Assembly: GCF_003386285.1 (NCBI RefSeq)
Contig: NZ_QPNC01000005.1
Coordinates: 111,271 to 175,270, forward strand
Origin: Nocardiopsis sp. FIRDI 009
Lineage (GTDB): Bacteria > Actinomycetota > Actinomycetes > Streptosporangiales > Streptosporangiaceae
DNA length: 64,000 nucleotides
Direction of reading: 5' to 3'
The notes under the pieces were generated by a model. The model did not search any database. It saw nothing but the letters and a program-made list of their open reading frames with translations, and was not told where the DNA came from. Shown in pieces: positions 52,058 through 60,330 of the stretch (the stretch's first letter is position 1; every line of letters begins with the position of its first letter). Made by a program: the position numbers and the translations under genes.

Positions 52058-55000
52058 CTACCCGTCGGCCTCCACCCGGGGCGGGACCGTGCCCGGGACG
52101 TAGTTCAGATCGTTCTCGGTGACGATCAACTGGTTCCGGATCTCCTGGAGCAGCGAGGCCGGCACCACACCGAGGCGGACGCCCTCCTCCGCCATGTCCA
52201 CCGCCTCCCTGAGCGTCCGCCACGCCTCCAACAGGTCACGATCGGTCAGGGTCGTGGCGAGCAGCCGCATCGCCCGCAGCTGTCCGGAGCGGTGTCGCAG
52301 GCCCTGGTACCCCTCGACTGCGGCCCGTGCCAGTTCCTCGGCCTCGGTCGACCGACCGGCCTGCTGCAGCGCCTCCGCCGCCTGGCGCCGCGCGCGTGCG
52401 TGCCACCACTTGTCTCCCAGCTCGTGGAAGCCCTCGGCGGCTCGCAGCATCTCCTCCTTGCCGGAGTCACGGTCCTGGGCCATCAGGACCTGACCCAGCA
52501 CCAGGCACGTGCGCCACCGTCCCCAGTCGTCGCCGAGCTGGGCGAAGGACCGCTCGGCCTCCAACAGCCGGGCGACCTGTTCCTGGGCCTGCCAGGCGTC
52601 CCGCACCCGGGGGCGTCGACGGAACCGACCGGGCGGAGGCAGCGGTTCGGCGAAGCGATCGGCGTAGGTCTGGTCACCCTCGACGAACAGCGCGGTGACC
52701 CGGGCCCGCTGCCGCTCCGGCCACCGCGGGTCACGCACGGTCAGCCGTCGCCGTTCGCGCCCGCGGTCGGGACTCAGCAGCAGTTCGCACTCACGGGCCT
52801 CCCGGTTGAGTTCGTTGGTGGGCAGACGGCCCAGGGAACGCAGGAAGCGGGCGTGGTACCAGTCGCCGTGGGGCAGGTGGGCGATCCGCTCCCGCTCGTC
52901 CTCCAACACGAACCAGGAGTTGAGCGCGAACCCGCGCAGCCGCAGCACCTCGCCCTTCTGCAGCTGGACCCGGGCCCACTGCTCGGGGATGTCCTGGGAG
53001 CCCACGAGCAGCTCCTGCGCCAGGGCCAGGAGGTCGTAGGCGCGCTTCAGATGGCCCTGGAACCGGTCGACCTCGGCCAGGTTGCACAGCGCCCGGACCT
53101 GCCACCACCGGTCGTTGTGGTCGGTGAAGACCCCTACGGCCTCCTCGATCTCGGCCCGGCCGTCGTCGAGGTCACCGCTCCGGTACAGGTTCACCCCGAC
53201 CGCGCGTCGCGCGCGTGCCGTCCAGCGGGGGTCGATCCCCGCGAGCTGTTCCAGGACGTACAGCGCGGTCAGGGCGCGTTCGTGCCCGGCGTCGTGTTCA
53301 CCGTGGCCGCTGGCCACCTCGGCGCGGTCGAGTTGGGAGATGCCGTAGGCGAGCGGATCGCCCATCTCCAGGGCGAGCGTCGCCGCCTCCCGGGTGGCCT
53401 CGCGCATCGCCTCCCAACGGGTGTGGCCGGTCCGGCACAGGACGGCGAAGGCACGGCGCAGCCGCCACCCGTAACCCACGGCCCTCGTGTGCCGTCGCCG
53501 CCTCTCCTGGGAGGCTCGGGAGTCGGGGGCGCCACCGGGCCGTGTCCACTGGAAGCAGGCCTCCAGGCCCCGGTACTCGGAGTCCAGCCAGGCCACGGGG
53601 TCGGTCGACGGGGGCAGGCCCGACTGCCTCGGCTCCCAGAGGTCGTCCCCGGGGCCGCCGTGTCCGGGGAGGGCGTCGCCGAAACTCCACTCGTGCGGGG
53701 CGGCACGCCGCGCCGCCTCCTCCGCCACCCGGTCGAAGGCGCACAGCAGCCGCTCCACGGCGCGTTCGAGCTCCTCACGCGACCAGTCCGCGAGCTCCTC
53801 GTCGGGGACGCCGAGCATGTGCGGACCGGTCGAGAGCAGGGTGTCCCGGACGTGGTCGTGTAACTGGAACCGGTCGAAGCCACCCGACTCGTACAGGTAG
53901 GTGACCAGGTAGCGGTGGCTCATGTCCAGCAGGAGCGGTTTGGCCTCGTCCTCGGAGATGCCGAGCAGGGCGGCGGCCGACCACGCGGTGAAGGTGGTCA
54001 GGCCCGCGCCCGCCAGCCGGTTGAGCAGCAGCCGTTCGCGCGGTTCGCAGCGGCGCAGACTGGAGGTGAGCGACGATGTGATGGCCCGCTGCCCGGGCAG
54101 GGTCCGCCAGAGGGCGGGGTCCCTCATGTGGCGGAGCAGGTCGGCGGCTCCGGGGCCGCGTTCCTGGGTGATCTGCGCGGCGACCAGGCAGATGGCCAGC
54201 GGGAACCCGTGGCAGGCGGCGGCCAGGCCGGGCAGGGCGTCGCGGTCGGCCGCCGAGAGGGGGCGGGGCGAGGCGCGCACCAGTCTGTTCAACAACTCCA
54301 GGCCCTCGTCGGAGGAGAGCGGGTCCAGGCGGCGGCGGAGCATGGTGTGCGGGGCGTCGGGAAAGCCGTTGCGGCTGGTGACCAGGACGGCGCAGCCGCG
54401 TCCGAGCGGCAGCAGCGGTTCGACCTGGGCGTGGTCCTCGGCGTTGTCGAGGACGATGAGCAGCCGGCGCTCCTCCGTCTCCGTACGCCACAACCCGCTG
54501 AGTTCGTCCAGGTCGGCGTCCTCGGGGAAACGGACACCGATCTCGGTGAGCATCTGGGCGAGGACGTCCTCGGGGCTGCGGGGCCCACGGCGGGCGGGGG
54601 CACCCGCCTCGGTGTCGTGGGGAACCTCGTCACGGGAGCGCCGATGCGGCCAGCCGGTACGGCCGAAGAGGCCGCGCCTGGTCGGCCGGGGCGTCGCGGG
54701 CCCGTCGGGATCGGTGCCGCCGTAGAGTTCGAACTCCAGCTTCCCGTCCGGGAAGCGGTCGGAGACCTCGTCGACGATCTGGGCGACCAGCTGGCTCTTG
54801 CCGGTGCCGCCCTCGCCGGTGACCACCACGGTCAACGGGCCTCGATGCGGCCGCGGGCGGCGGAGCAGACGACGGGCGCCCCTGGGACGGAAACGGTCGA
54901 AGGCGTCCCGCAGTTCGACCATGAGGTCGGAGTGACCGGTGAAGTCCTCGATGGGAGGGGGCAGCCGCCGGCGCAACGCGGGTTTCTCCGTGGGAGCGGG

Positions 55001-55282
55001 CGCGTCGGGGGCCCGTTCGAGCATCGCCTGGGCGGTGGCCGCCACGCCTCCGCCGAGGACGGCGAGTGCCGCGGCGATCAGCCCGTCACCGCCCGGTACG
55101 AGGTCCGGGAGTTCCTGGAGCACGGTCCCCAGGCCCAGGAGCAGAGCCAACCCCGTGGCCACGCCGACACCGAACGGTCGCCGACCGCGCGGACGCCGGT
55201 GGACGAGCTTCGAACGCGAACCGCTGTCCACACCCACTCCACTCTTGTTGGAGACACTCCCGCTGTCCCGGGTTCGCGCCAT
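52058..55282 (-). CDS. Membrane-anchored STAND (NB-ARC-like) NTPase with helical-repeat C-terminus
   Basis: Large signalling ATPase, 1,074 residues. Two hydrophobic helices at about 37-60 and 65-88 anchor it. The NTPase core has IEDFTGHSDLMVELRDAF, Walker A GEGGTGKS at 156-163, Walker B LLIVLDN at 274-280, sensor VLVTSRNGFPDAP and GLAAACHGFPLAICLVAAQI, the GxP motif of NB-ARC/AP-ATPases. A winged-helix-like region (LLNRLAGAGLTTFTAWSAAALLG...YLYESGGFDRFQLHDHVRD) links to about 500 residues of TPR-like helices (RRAVGVNLYRSGDLDDGRAEIEEAVGVF). No enzymatic effector domain is fused. The adjacent small protein with an amyloid-like motif may be its partner. The ATG at 55282 is chosen; the reading extends 37 residues further upstream. 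Confidence 0.88.
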   Translation of the reverse strand: MARTRDSGSVSNKSGVGVDSGSRSKLVHRRPRGRRPFGVGVATGLALLLGLGTVLQELPDLVPGGDGLIAAALAVLGGGVAATAQAMLERAPDAPAPTEKPALRRRLPPPIEDFTGHSDLMVELRDAFDRFRPRGARRLLRRPRPHRGPLTVVVTGEGGTGKSQLVAQIVDEVSDRFPDGKLEFELYGGTDPDGPATPRPTRRGLFGRTGWPHRRSRDEVPHDTEAGAPARRGPRSPEDVLAQMLTEIGVRFPEDADLDELSGLWRTETEERRLLIVLDNAEDHAQVEPLLPLGRGCAVLVTSRNGFPDAPHTMLRRRLDPLSSDEGLELLNRLVRASPRPLSAADRDALPGLAAACHGFPLAICLVAAQITQERGPGAADLLRHMRDPALWRTLPGQRAITSSLTSSLRRCEPRERLLLNRLAGAGLTTFTAWSAAALLGISEDEAKPLLLDMSHRYLVTYLYESGGFDRFQLHDHVRDTLLSTGPHMLGVPDEELADWSREELERAVERLLCAFDRVAEEAARRAAPHEWSFGDALPGHGGPGDDLWEPRQSGLPPSTDPVAWLDSEYRGLEACFQWTRPGGAPDSRASQERRRRHTRAVGYGWRLRRAFAVLCRTGHTRWEAMREATREAATLALEMGDPLAYGISQLDRAEVASGHGEHDAGHERALTALYVLEQLAGIDPRWTARARRAVGVNLYRSGDLDDGRAEIEEAVGVFTDHNDRWWQVRALCNLAEVDRFQGHLKRAYDLLALAQELLVGSQDIPEQWARVQLQKGEVLRLRGFALNSWFVLEDERERIAHLPHGDWYHARFLRSLGRLPTNELNREARECELLLSPDRGRERRRLTVRDPRWPERQRARVTALFVEGDQTYADRFAEPLPPPGRFRRRPRVRDAWQAQEQVARLLEAERSFAQLGDDWGRWRTCLVLGQVLMAQDRDSGKEEMLRAAEGFHELGDKWWHARARRQAAEALQQAGRSTEAEELARAAVEGYQGLRHRSGQLRAMRLLATTLTDRDLLEAWRTLREAVDMAEEGVRLGVVPASLLQEIRNQLIVTENDLNYVPGTVPPRVEADG

Positions 55283-55623
55283 CCGCCGTTCGGTGGGGAC
55301 CGGTCCCCGCTCCGTCGGACGGCCGGTGCCCGGGGGCTCCGGGGGCGGGCGGCGCTGTCCGGACACGGCGGCGTGTTCCCTGGGGCCGGGCAAGGGCTCG
55401 CGTGTCCGGTCACGAACGGTGACCGGGCAGGCAGGACGCTAACAGTGCCCTGACCGGCGGGGCAATCCCCGCTCACCTGCGCGGACACCGGGACGGGCGG
55501 AGGAGTGCGGCCTGATCTGGGAGGTTCTTCCAGGGGTCGGCGCTGGCCGTTTCCGGCCACACGGGTCCTCCTTCGGACCACGGACGGTGGGCGACGCCGG
55601 TAGCGGGGCGCCCGGAGGCCGTG
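55283..55623. other. Intergenic region between the small motif protein and the STAND NTPase
   Basis: About 340 bp on the same-strand path between the two genes, Pro/Arg-biased in every frame. It probably carries the NTPase promoter or leader. No repeat was recognised. Confidence 0.35.
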
Positions 55624-56139
55624 TCAGGAGCCAGGGTCCGTCCGCCGTGTCCGGGCCCTCTCGGGACCGTGCCCGTGGTGGTTGTCCTGCGTACCGACGA
55701 TGCCGCCCCTGGCCTTGGCTCCGCGCAGGTCGACATGGTCGCCCGAGTACTGGGTGTTCTCGAACCGGTCGACCTTCCCCACCTGGAAGAGGGTCCCGTG
55801 CACGTCGCCGATGTTGGTGTTGGTGATCGTGCCGCCGCGCCCCCGGTCAGGGGCGCACTCGTCCAGGAGGGCGCGCAGCTGTTCCGCGGCCTCGGGATCC
55901 TCGCGCAGCAACCGCTTGAGCCTGCGGCGCCATTCGGCTTCGATGTCCGGCGCCTCGTCGGGGTCCTCGAGCAGATCCTGTCGGGCCTCCTCGAGCTCGG
56001 TGAGGGTCCGACCGTCCTCGGCGCCCCGGCCGAAGAGACTGGCGAAGCCGCCCCTGACCAGGCTCCACCCCGTCTTCGTCATCTCCCCCACCAGGACCCT
56101 GGCGCCTTCGTCCGACAGTCCCGCCACGTCGATCTCCAC
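55624..56139 (-). CDS. Small helical protein with a RHIM/BASS-like amyloid motif
   Basis: The 171-residue protein has an N-terminal helical part resembling the small proteins placed beside NTPases in streptomycetes: VLVGEMTKTGWSLVRGGFASLFGRG, then EWRRRLKRLLREDPEAAEQLRALLDE. The sequence NTNIGDVHGTLFQVGKVDRF follows (core FQVG at 118-121). That core fits the [IV]-Q-[VI]-G pattern of RHIM motifs, with the flanking G-D-V-H-G common to actinobacterial amyloid signalling sequences. A second Gly/Asp/His-rich segment (SGDHVDLRGAKARGGIVG) may form another strand repeat. No enzyme domain and no membrane helix. It is encoded just before the STAND NTPase gene on the same strand and could seed or receive its assembly. 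Confidence 0.7.
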   Translation of the reverse strand: MEIDVAGLSDEGARVLVGEMTKTGWSLVRGGFASLFGRGAEDGRTLTELEEARQDLLEDPDEAPDIEAEWRRRLKRLLREDPEAAEQLRALLDECAPDRGRGGTITNTNIGDVHGTLFQVGKVDRFENTQYSGDHVDLRGAKARGGIVGTQDNHHGHGPERARTRRTDPGS

Positions 56140-56399
56140 GAACGCTCCCTTGACTCAGGCGAACTCTCATGGAGAGGACGCGCCGACAGCCGTCCCGGTT
56201 CCCCGGTGCGGGATTCGGACAGAGCCCTGGTGGGAGAAATGTCTTCCTTTTTCCGGTATCAACGCGGATATCCAGTTTGTGGGGAGTGGGGCGATTCCAC
56301 TTGTTCCGCTGGGCGAGGCGCACCCGGGGGCCCGGAGAACGTCTCCGTGGCGCACCCCGGCGGGCACACCACGAAGAACACGGGAACCGGAGACGTGTC

Positions 56400-58457
56400 T
56401 CAGTCCGAAAGCGGATGCGGTGGCCGCTCGCGCACAGCCACGCCGTTCCGTGCCGGTGCCGAGCCACCCGGCGGTGGAGGTTCGTCGGACACCGGCCGGT
56501 CGGGGATGAAGCCGGGCGACTGATCCGCGTCACGTTCGAACCACGGTTTGCCCTCGGCGGCTATGCCTTCGAGGATGCGGAGCGTGTGGGAGAACCCGGC
56601 GGCGTCGAGGTTGATATCGGACGTCTCGGTCTGCGACTTCTCGTCCATCGCGTCGTGGGTGGGCGCGTCAGCCACGACGATGCTCTTCGCGGGTCCGTTG
56701 GTCAGGGTGATGTCCAGGGTGTAGTGGTGTGTGCTCGCTATCTTCACCTGGACCGAGGAGACCGCGTCGAACCGGTAGTTGATCCGTGCGTTGTTCCGCC
56801 AGTGTGCCCGCTCGAAGTCGAGGGTGGCCGTGGCCTCGCGGACCCCCTCCTCGGTGACCAGGAAGACTCTGATCTCGTACTTTGCATAGCGCCACGGGCC
56901 GCGCCGTATGTGGGCCGACTTGCAGGGCCGTTTCGGAGTCGGGAGGAAGGCGTGGGCGGCGACCTCGTGCCAGGCCAGGCGGTAGTGCTTCAACGTCTCG
57001 TCGAGGATCAGGGTCTTGTCCGCGTCCAGCCAGGTCTCCATATCCTTCTCCGAAGGGCGCAGAGTATCCAGTTTGCCCTTCCACCGTCGGTACTCGGCCT
57101 CGCGGGCGTTGAGGATCTCCTGCTCCTCCTGAGCCTCCTCGTCGTAGCGTCGGCGCTCGCTGTGGATCCTCAGCCACAGGGGAATCGCGAACCTGGAGGT
57201 GACCACGGTCAACAGGAGGCACCCCACCGTGGCCACCGGTGCCTGCTGGAACGCGGCTGCCAGGGTGATCACGGTCGCCGCCGCCAGGAGCAGGCACAGG
57301 ACCACGCATCGGACCCTGGTCCCCGTGTCCACCGCGTGGATGTCGTGCGGCTCCAGCGGCATCCCTTGGGTCCAGCGCCGCCGCACGTCGCGCACCATGA
57401 ACCGGACCAGCCAGCGCACCTGGTCGGCCTCGACACCAGTCTCTCGGTAGACTCGGGTGACCTCGTCGCGCAGGGAACGGCGCACGCCCCTGGTTCGCTC
57501 CAACCACGCATCCCGGTGCGCCGGTTCGGGGGCGTACTTGGCGAAGTAGTGGTCGAACATCCGATCGACCCGATCGGTGAAGCCGTCCTTGGGGGGAGAG
57601 GAGAGGGAGCGCCGGTAGCCGTACTCCCGTTCCTTGGCGAGCATGCGCTGGTGCCGATGGTTCCAGGACGAGATGTGTCGGCCCGCTGAGGGGCCGAGGA
57701 CGAGTACCGCCAGGCAGGAGACCAGTGGTAGCAGATCGCCCTGTGACAGGGCGGATCTCATGATGACCGCGACGGCGAACAGGGACACGCCCGCCAGGAT
57801 CACTCCTCCGAAGACGTCCCGGCCGGTGGTGGAGTTCGGTGCGGGCTGCCTGGCCCTGGGTTTGGCGGGCTTGGGCTCGAAATAGGCCCAGACACGATCG
57901 AGCCGTTCCTGGGCGCACTGCTCCGCCTCGGCGTTCTGGCGGATCCGGTGCCATACACCCTGCTTCATGCTTCCGGTGAGCACCAGCCCGAGGTGCCGCA
58001 GGATCAGGTCGTGTTGCGGGTTGGGCAGGTCGTGCAGTCGCGTCATCGCGGCTTCTGTGTCGCCACCTGACCCGTCCACACAGGACAACAGCGCGAAGAC
58101 GACCTCCAAGCCCCGCCGCCACGGGTCACCGTTCGCCGGTTCCGTACGTGCGGACATCTCTTCCAGGACCGCACGGTCCTTCTTCGTGAGATCCCGGTAG
58201 GAACGCTTGCTGAGGATGGCCAGGACGTGATGGAAGCGGACCTCGGGGCTGTCATGTCCCCGGGCGCACGCGTGTTCGATGTGTTCTCTCGCCTTGCCCG
58301 GGACACCGTCGTCCAGGTAGCGGCAGCCCACCTCGTAGATGTGCTCGGGCGGATCGTCGGGTCCCACCACGTAGATGGTGGAGTCGTGCACCTGGCCCGC
58401 CTGGACCCCGACGAAGGAGCCGGACTCGGCGGTATTGACTGTGCCGGGCCCGTTCAT
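56400..58457 (-). CDS. Four-helix membrane protein with N-terminal RHIM-like motif
   Basis: The 685-residue protein starts MNGPGTVNTAESGSF and then has VGVQAGQVHDSTIYV, almost identical to the motif in the upstream enzyme. Residues about 32-170 are helical, TPR-like (YEVGCRYLDDGVPGKAREHIEHACARG). Membrane helices follow: VFGGVILAGVSLFAVAVIM, LLPLVSCLAVLVLG, CVVLCLLLAAATVITLAAAF and VATVGCLLLTVVTSRFAIPL. The C-terminal 250 residues are cytoplasmic: a coiled-coil stretch rich in Arg/Glu, then a beta-rich domain (INYRFDAVSSVQVKIASTHHYTLDITLTN). The ATG overlaps the upstream stop by 4 nt, so it is coupled to the phosphorylase-like gene. A membrane executor or anchor for an amyloid-type signal is the best guess. 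Confidence 0.78.
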   Translation of the reverse strand: MNGPGTVNTAESGSFVGVQAGQVHDSTIYVVGPDDPPEHIYEVGCRYLDDGVPGKAREHIEHACARGHDSPEVRFHHVLAILSKRSYRDLTKKDRAVLEEMSARTEPANGDPWRRGLEVVFALLSCVDGSGGDTEAAMTRLHDLPNPQHDLILRHLGLVLTGSMKQGVWHRIRQNAEAEQCAQERLDRVWAYFEPKPAKPRARQPAPNSTTGRDVFGGVILAGVSLFAVAVIMRSALSQGDLLPLVSCLAVLVLGPSAGRHISSWNHRHQRMLAKEREYGYRRSLSSPPKDGFTDRVDRMFDHYFAKYAPEPAHRDAWLERTRGVRRSLRDEVTRVYRETGVEADQVRWLVRFMVRDVRRRWTQGMPLEPHDIHAVDTGTRVRCVVLCLLLAAATVITLAAAFQQAPVATVGCLLLTVVTSRFAIPLWLRIHSERRRYDEEAQEEQEILNAREAEYRRWKGKLDTLRPSEKDMETWLDADKTLILDETLKHYRLAWHEVAAHAFLPTPKRPCKSAHIRRGPWRYAKYEIRVFLVTEEGVREATATLDFERAHWRNNARINYRFDAVSSVQVKIASTHHYTLDITLTNGPAKSIVVADAPTHDAMDEKSQTETSDINLDAAGFSHTLRILEGIAAEGKPWFERDADQSPGFIPDRPVSDEPPPPGGSAPARNGVAVRERPPHPLSD

Positions 58458-59602
58458 GAGAGCCCCTTCACCGTGGTGATCAGTGACGCGACCTTCGCGG
58501 CCAGCGACGCCAGGTCGCCGATGAGCCCCCGCAGACGCTTCAGGGCCAGGATCGAGGTCTTCCTGCTCTCGGGGGTTCCTTCCTCCATCCCTTTGTCCGC
58601 GATGTCGAGTTCGTTCGAGGCCGCCTCGTGGGTGTCCTCGTCGAGGTGGCCCGCCGCGTGCGCCCTCGCCAACTCCTCCCGCAGTGCGGCGAGCTGGTCC
58701 GTCGGCCCGCCTGAGGCCTCTCCGGAGGAGGTGAAGGACACGTGGAACGTGCTGTCGTTCACGTGGCCCGCCTGGACGCCGACGTTCCCGTGGGCGGTGT
58801 TGATGACGTTGCCGCCGCCACCGGGCTTGTGGTCCTTGCGCATGCTGGGGGACTCCTCCTGCTTGATGAGTTCTTCCGCCAGGTCGAGGGCGAAGGCCGC
58901 GGCGTTCGCGGCGGCGACCGGCTGCCAGGCCCGATCCGCCTCGGTGGCCTTGGTGCCGTCGGCCCGGTCGCTGATGCCGCGCACGATCGCCACCGGAGCC
59001 CCGCTCAGGTGCCCGGCCTGGGCGACACCCGCGCCCTCCATCTCGATGGCCAAGGCGTCGTTGTAGGTCCGCCTGATCCACTCCGCCTCGCGTGAGACGC
59101 GGGAGTTCTGCACGATCTCTCCCGCGGCGATGGGACCCAGGTGCGCCTGGGGCCGTCGCTGCTCCGGCGGTGTGCACCGGGCCCACGCACCGACCCTGGC
59201 CAGGTGGGCGGCTGCCTGGCTGATCTCGTGGGGCGACTCCCAGGCGCGCGGGCGTGCTTTGAGGCCGTCGTCCTCACTGGTCCCACCGTGGTAGGCGTAC
59301 ACGTGCGTCGCCACGACCACGTCGCCCAGCGGCGGTGTGTCCCACAGGGCTCCGGCCACGCCCACGAAGAGGAGAGCGGCCGGGGAGAACTCCTGGACCG
59401 CCCTCTCGGCCAGTACCGCGGAGGGCTGGTTGCCCTTGCCGGTGAGTCCGAGGGCTATGCGGCCGTGACCGTTCGGCAGGGCTCCGATCTCGAACCGGGT
59501 TCCCCTGGAGTGCCGGTACGTCTCGGGGGAGAGGAGCCGCTCTCGTACGGCCTGGTATTCGAGGTTCAAGGCGGTCAGTACCACTATGAGGTCGTCGCTC
59601 AT
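58454..59602 (-). CDS. Nucleoside-phosphorylase/MTAN-like enzyme with RHIM-like motif and helical C-terminal domain
   Basis: The 382-residue protein has three parts. Residues about 4-245 are a PNP_UDP_1 (nucleoside phosphorylase or MTA/SAH nucleosidase) domain with IVVLTALNLEYQAVRERL, LFVGVAGALWDTPPLGDVVVATHVY, IEMEGAGVAQA (EMEG 187-190) and VRGISD (210-212). Glu189 and Asp212 correspond to catalytic-site residues of MTAN/PNP enzymes. A Gly linker leads to NTAHGN and VGVQAGHVNDSTFHV (VQAG at 276-279). The last 80 residues are helical (LAALREELARAHAAGHLDEDTHEAASNEL...LRGLIGDLASLAAKVASL), a domain often at the end of NTPase-linked proteins. PNP-like domains are used as nucleotide-depleting effectors in bacterial immunity (Kaur, Aravind and colleagues). 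The substrate is unknown. The start overlaps the Nudix stop by 4 nt. Confidence 0.85.
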   Translation of the reverse strand: MSDDLIVVLTALNLEYQAVRERLLSPETYRHSRGTRFEIGALPNGHGRIALGLTGKGNQPSAVLAERAVQEFSPAALLFVGVAGALWDTPPLGDVVVATHVYAYHGGTSEDDGLKARPRAWESPHEISQAAAHLARVGAWARCTPPEQRRPQAHLGPIAAGEIVQNSRVSREAEWIRRTYNDALAIEMEGAGVAQAGHLSGAPVAIVRGISDRADGTKATEADRAWQPVAAANAAAFALDLAEELIKQEESPSMRKDHKPGGGGNVINTAHGNVGVQAGHVNDSTFHVSFTSSGEASGGPTDQLAALREELARAHAAGHLDEDTHEAASNELDIADKGMEEGTPESRKTSILALKRLRGLIGDLASLAAKVASLITTVKGLS

Positions 59603-60330
59603 CGCTCCTTCTCGTTTCCGGTTCGGGGGACGGGGCGCATCATCGGCGGGCGCAGCACCTGTTCGGGGCCCGCTCGGAAGAGCCGGGCGGGACGCCCCTT
59701 GGTGGGGCGCCGGTCCGGGCCCACCGGGGTGAGGAAGCCCGGCACCGCCTGGACCTTGCGGTAGAAGTTGCGCGGATCGAGTTCGAACCCCCACACGGCC
59801 TCGTAGACCCGTTGCAGCTCGGTGAGGGTGAAGGTCTCGCCGCAGAAGGCCGTGGCCAACGAGGTGTGTTCGAGCTTCGAACGGGCGAGTTCCAGGCCGT
59901 CGTCGAGGATCTGCCGGTGGTCGAAGGCGAGCCGCACGTGGCCGGAGAAGACCTCCTCGACAGGCCGCCACGAGGCCGCGGAGGCGTCCGTGCCGGCTTC
60001 GGGTTCGGGCAGACCGGGAGCGATGGCGAGATAGGCGACGGAGACGATGCGCCCCCGGGGGTCCCGGTCGGGGCGCCCGTAGGCGCCCAGCTGTTCCAGG
60101 TGGAGGACGGTCGCGTCGAGGTTGGCCTCCTCCCGCAGTTCTCTGCGGGCCGCGTCGAAGATGTCCTCGTTGGAATCCGCGATGAAACCACCGGGAAGTG
60201 CCCATTCTCCCTTGTGGGGATATATGCCCCTTTTGATGAGGAGGGCGTGGAGGGACGAGGAGCGCAGGGTCAGGATGACCAGGTCCACGGTGAGCAGTAC
60301 GGGGGGTGGTCGCCAGGTTTCGTTCGACAT
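59599..60330 (-). CDS. NrtR-like Nudix domain protein with C-terminal winged helix
   Basis: The 243-residue protein has an N-terminal Nudix domain with the box in about residues 48-71: G48, then E55, R63, E64, E67 and E68 in the order of the catalytic box, with one extra residue before E55 and Asn in place of the last Gly (EEANL). The metal ligands are present, so it may hydrolyse or only bind an ADP-ribose-type ligand. Residues about 165-230 are a winged helix (FTLTELQRVYEAVWGFELDPRNFYRKVQAVPGFL...GRPARLFR), which is the layout of NrtR, the NAD-metabolism repressor. It heads the operon and may control it in response to NAD breakdown products. The start at 60330 lies 6 nt after a possible -10, implying a leaderless message. 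Confidence 0.85.
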   Translation of the reverse strand: MSNETWRPPPVLLTVDLVILTLRSSSLHALLIKRGIYPHKGEWALPGGFIADSNEDIFDAARRELREEANLDATVLHLEQLGAYGRPDRDPRGRIVSVAYLAIAPGLPEPEAGTDASAASWRPVEEVFSGHVRLAFDHRQILDDGLELARSKLEHTSLATAFCGETFTLTELQRVYEAVWGFELDPRNFYRKVQAVPGFLTPVGPDRRPTKGRPARLFRAGPEQVLRPPMMRPVPRTGNEKER

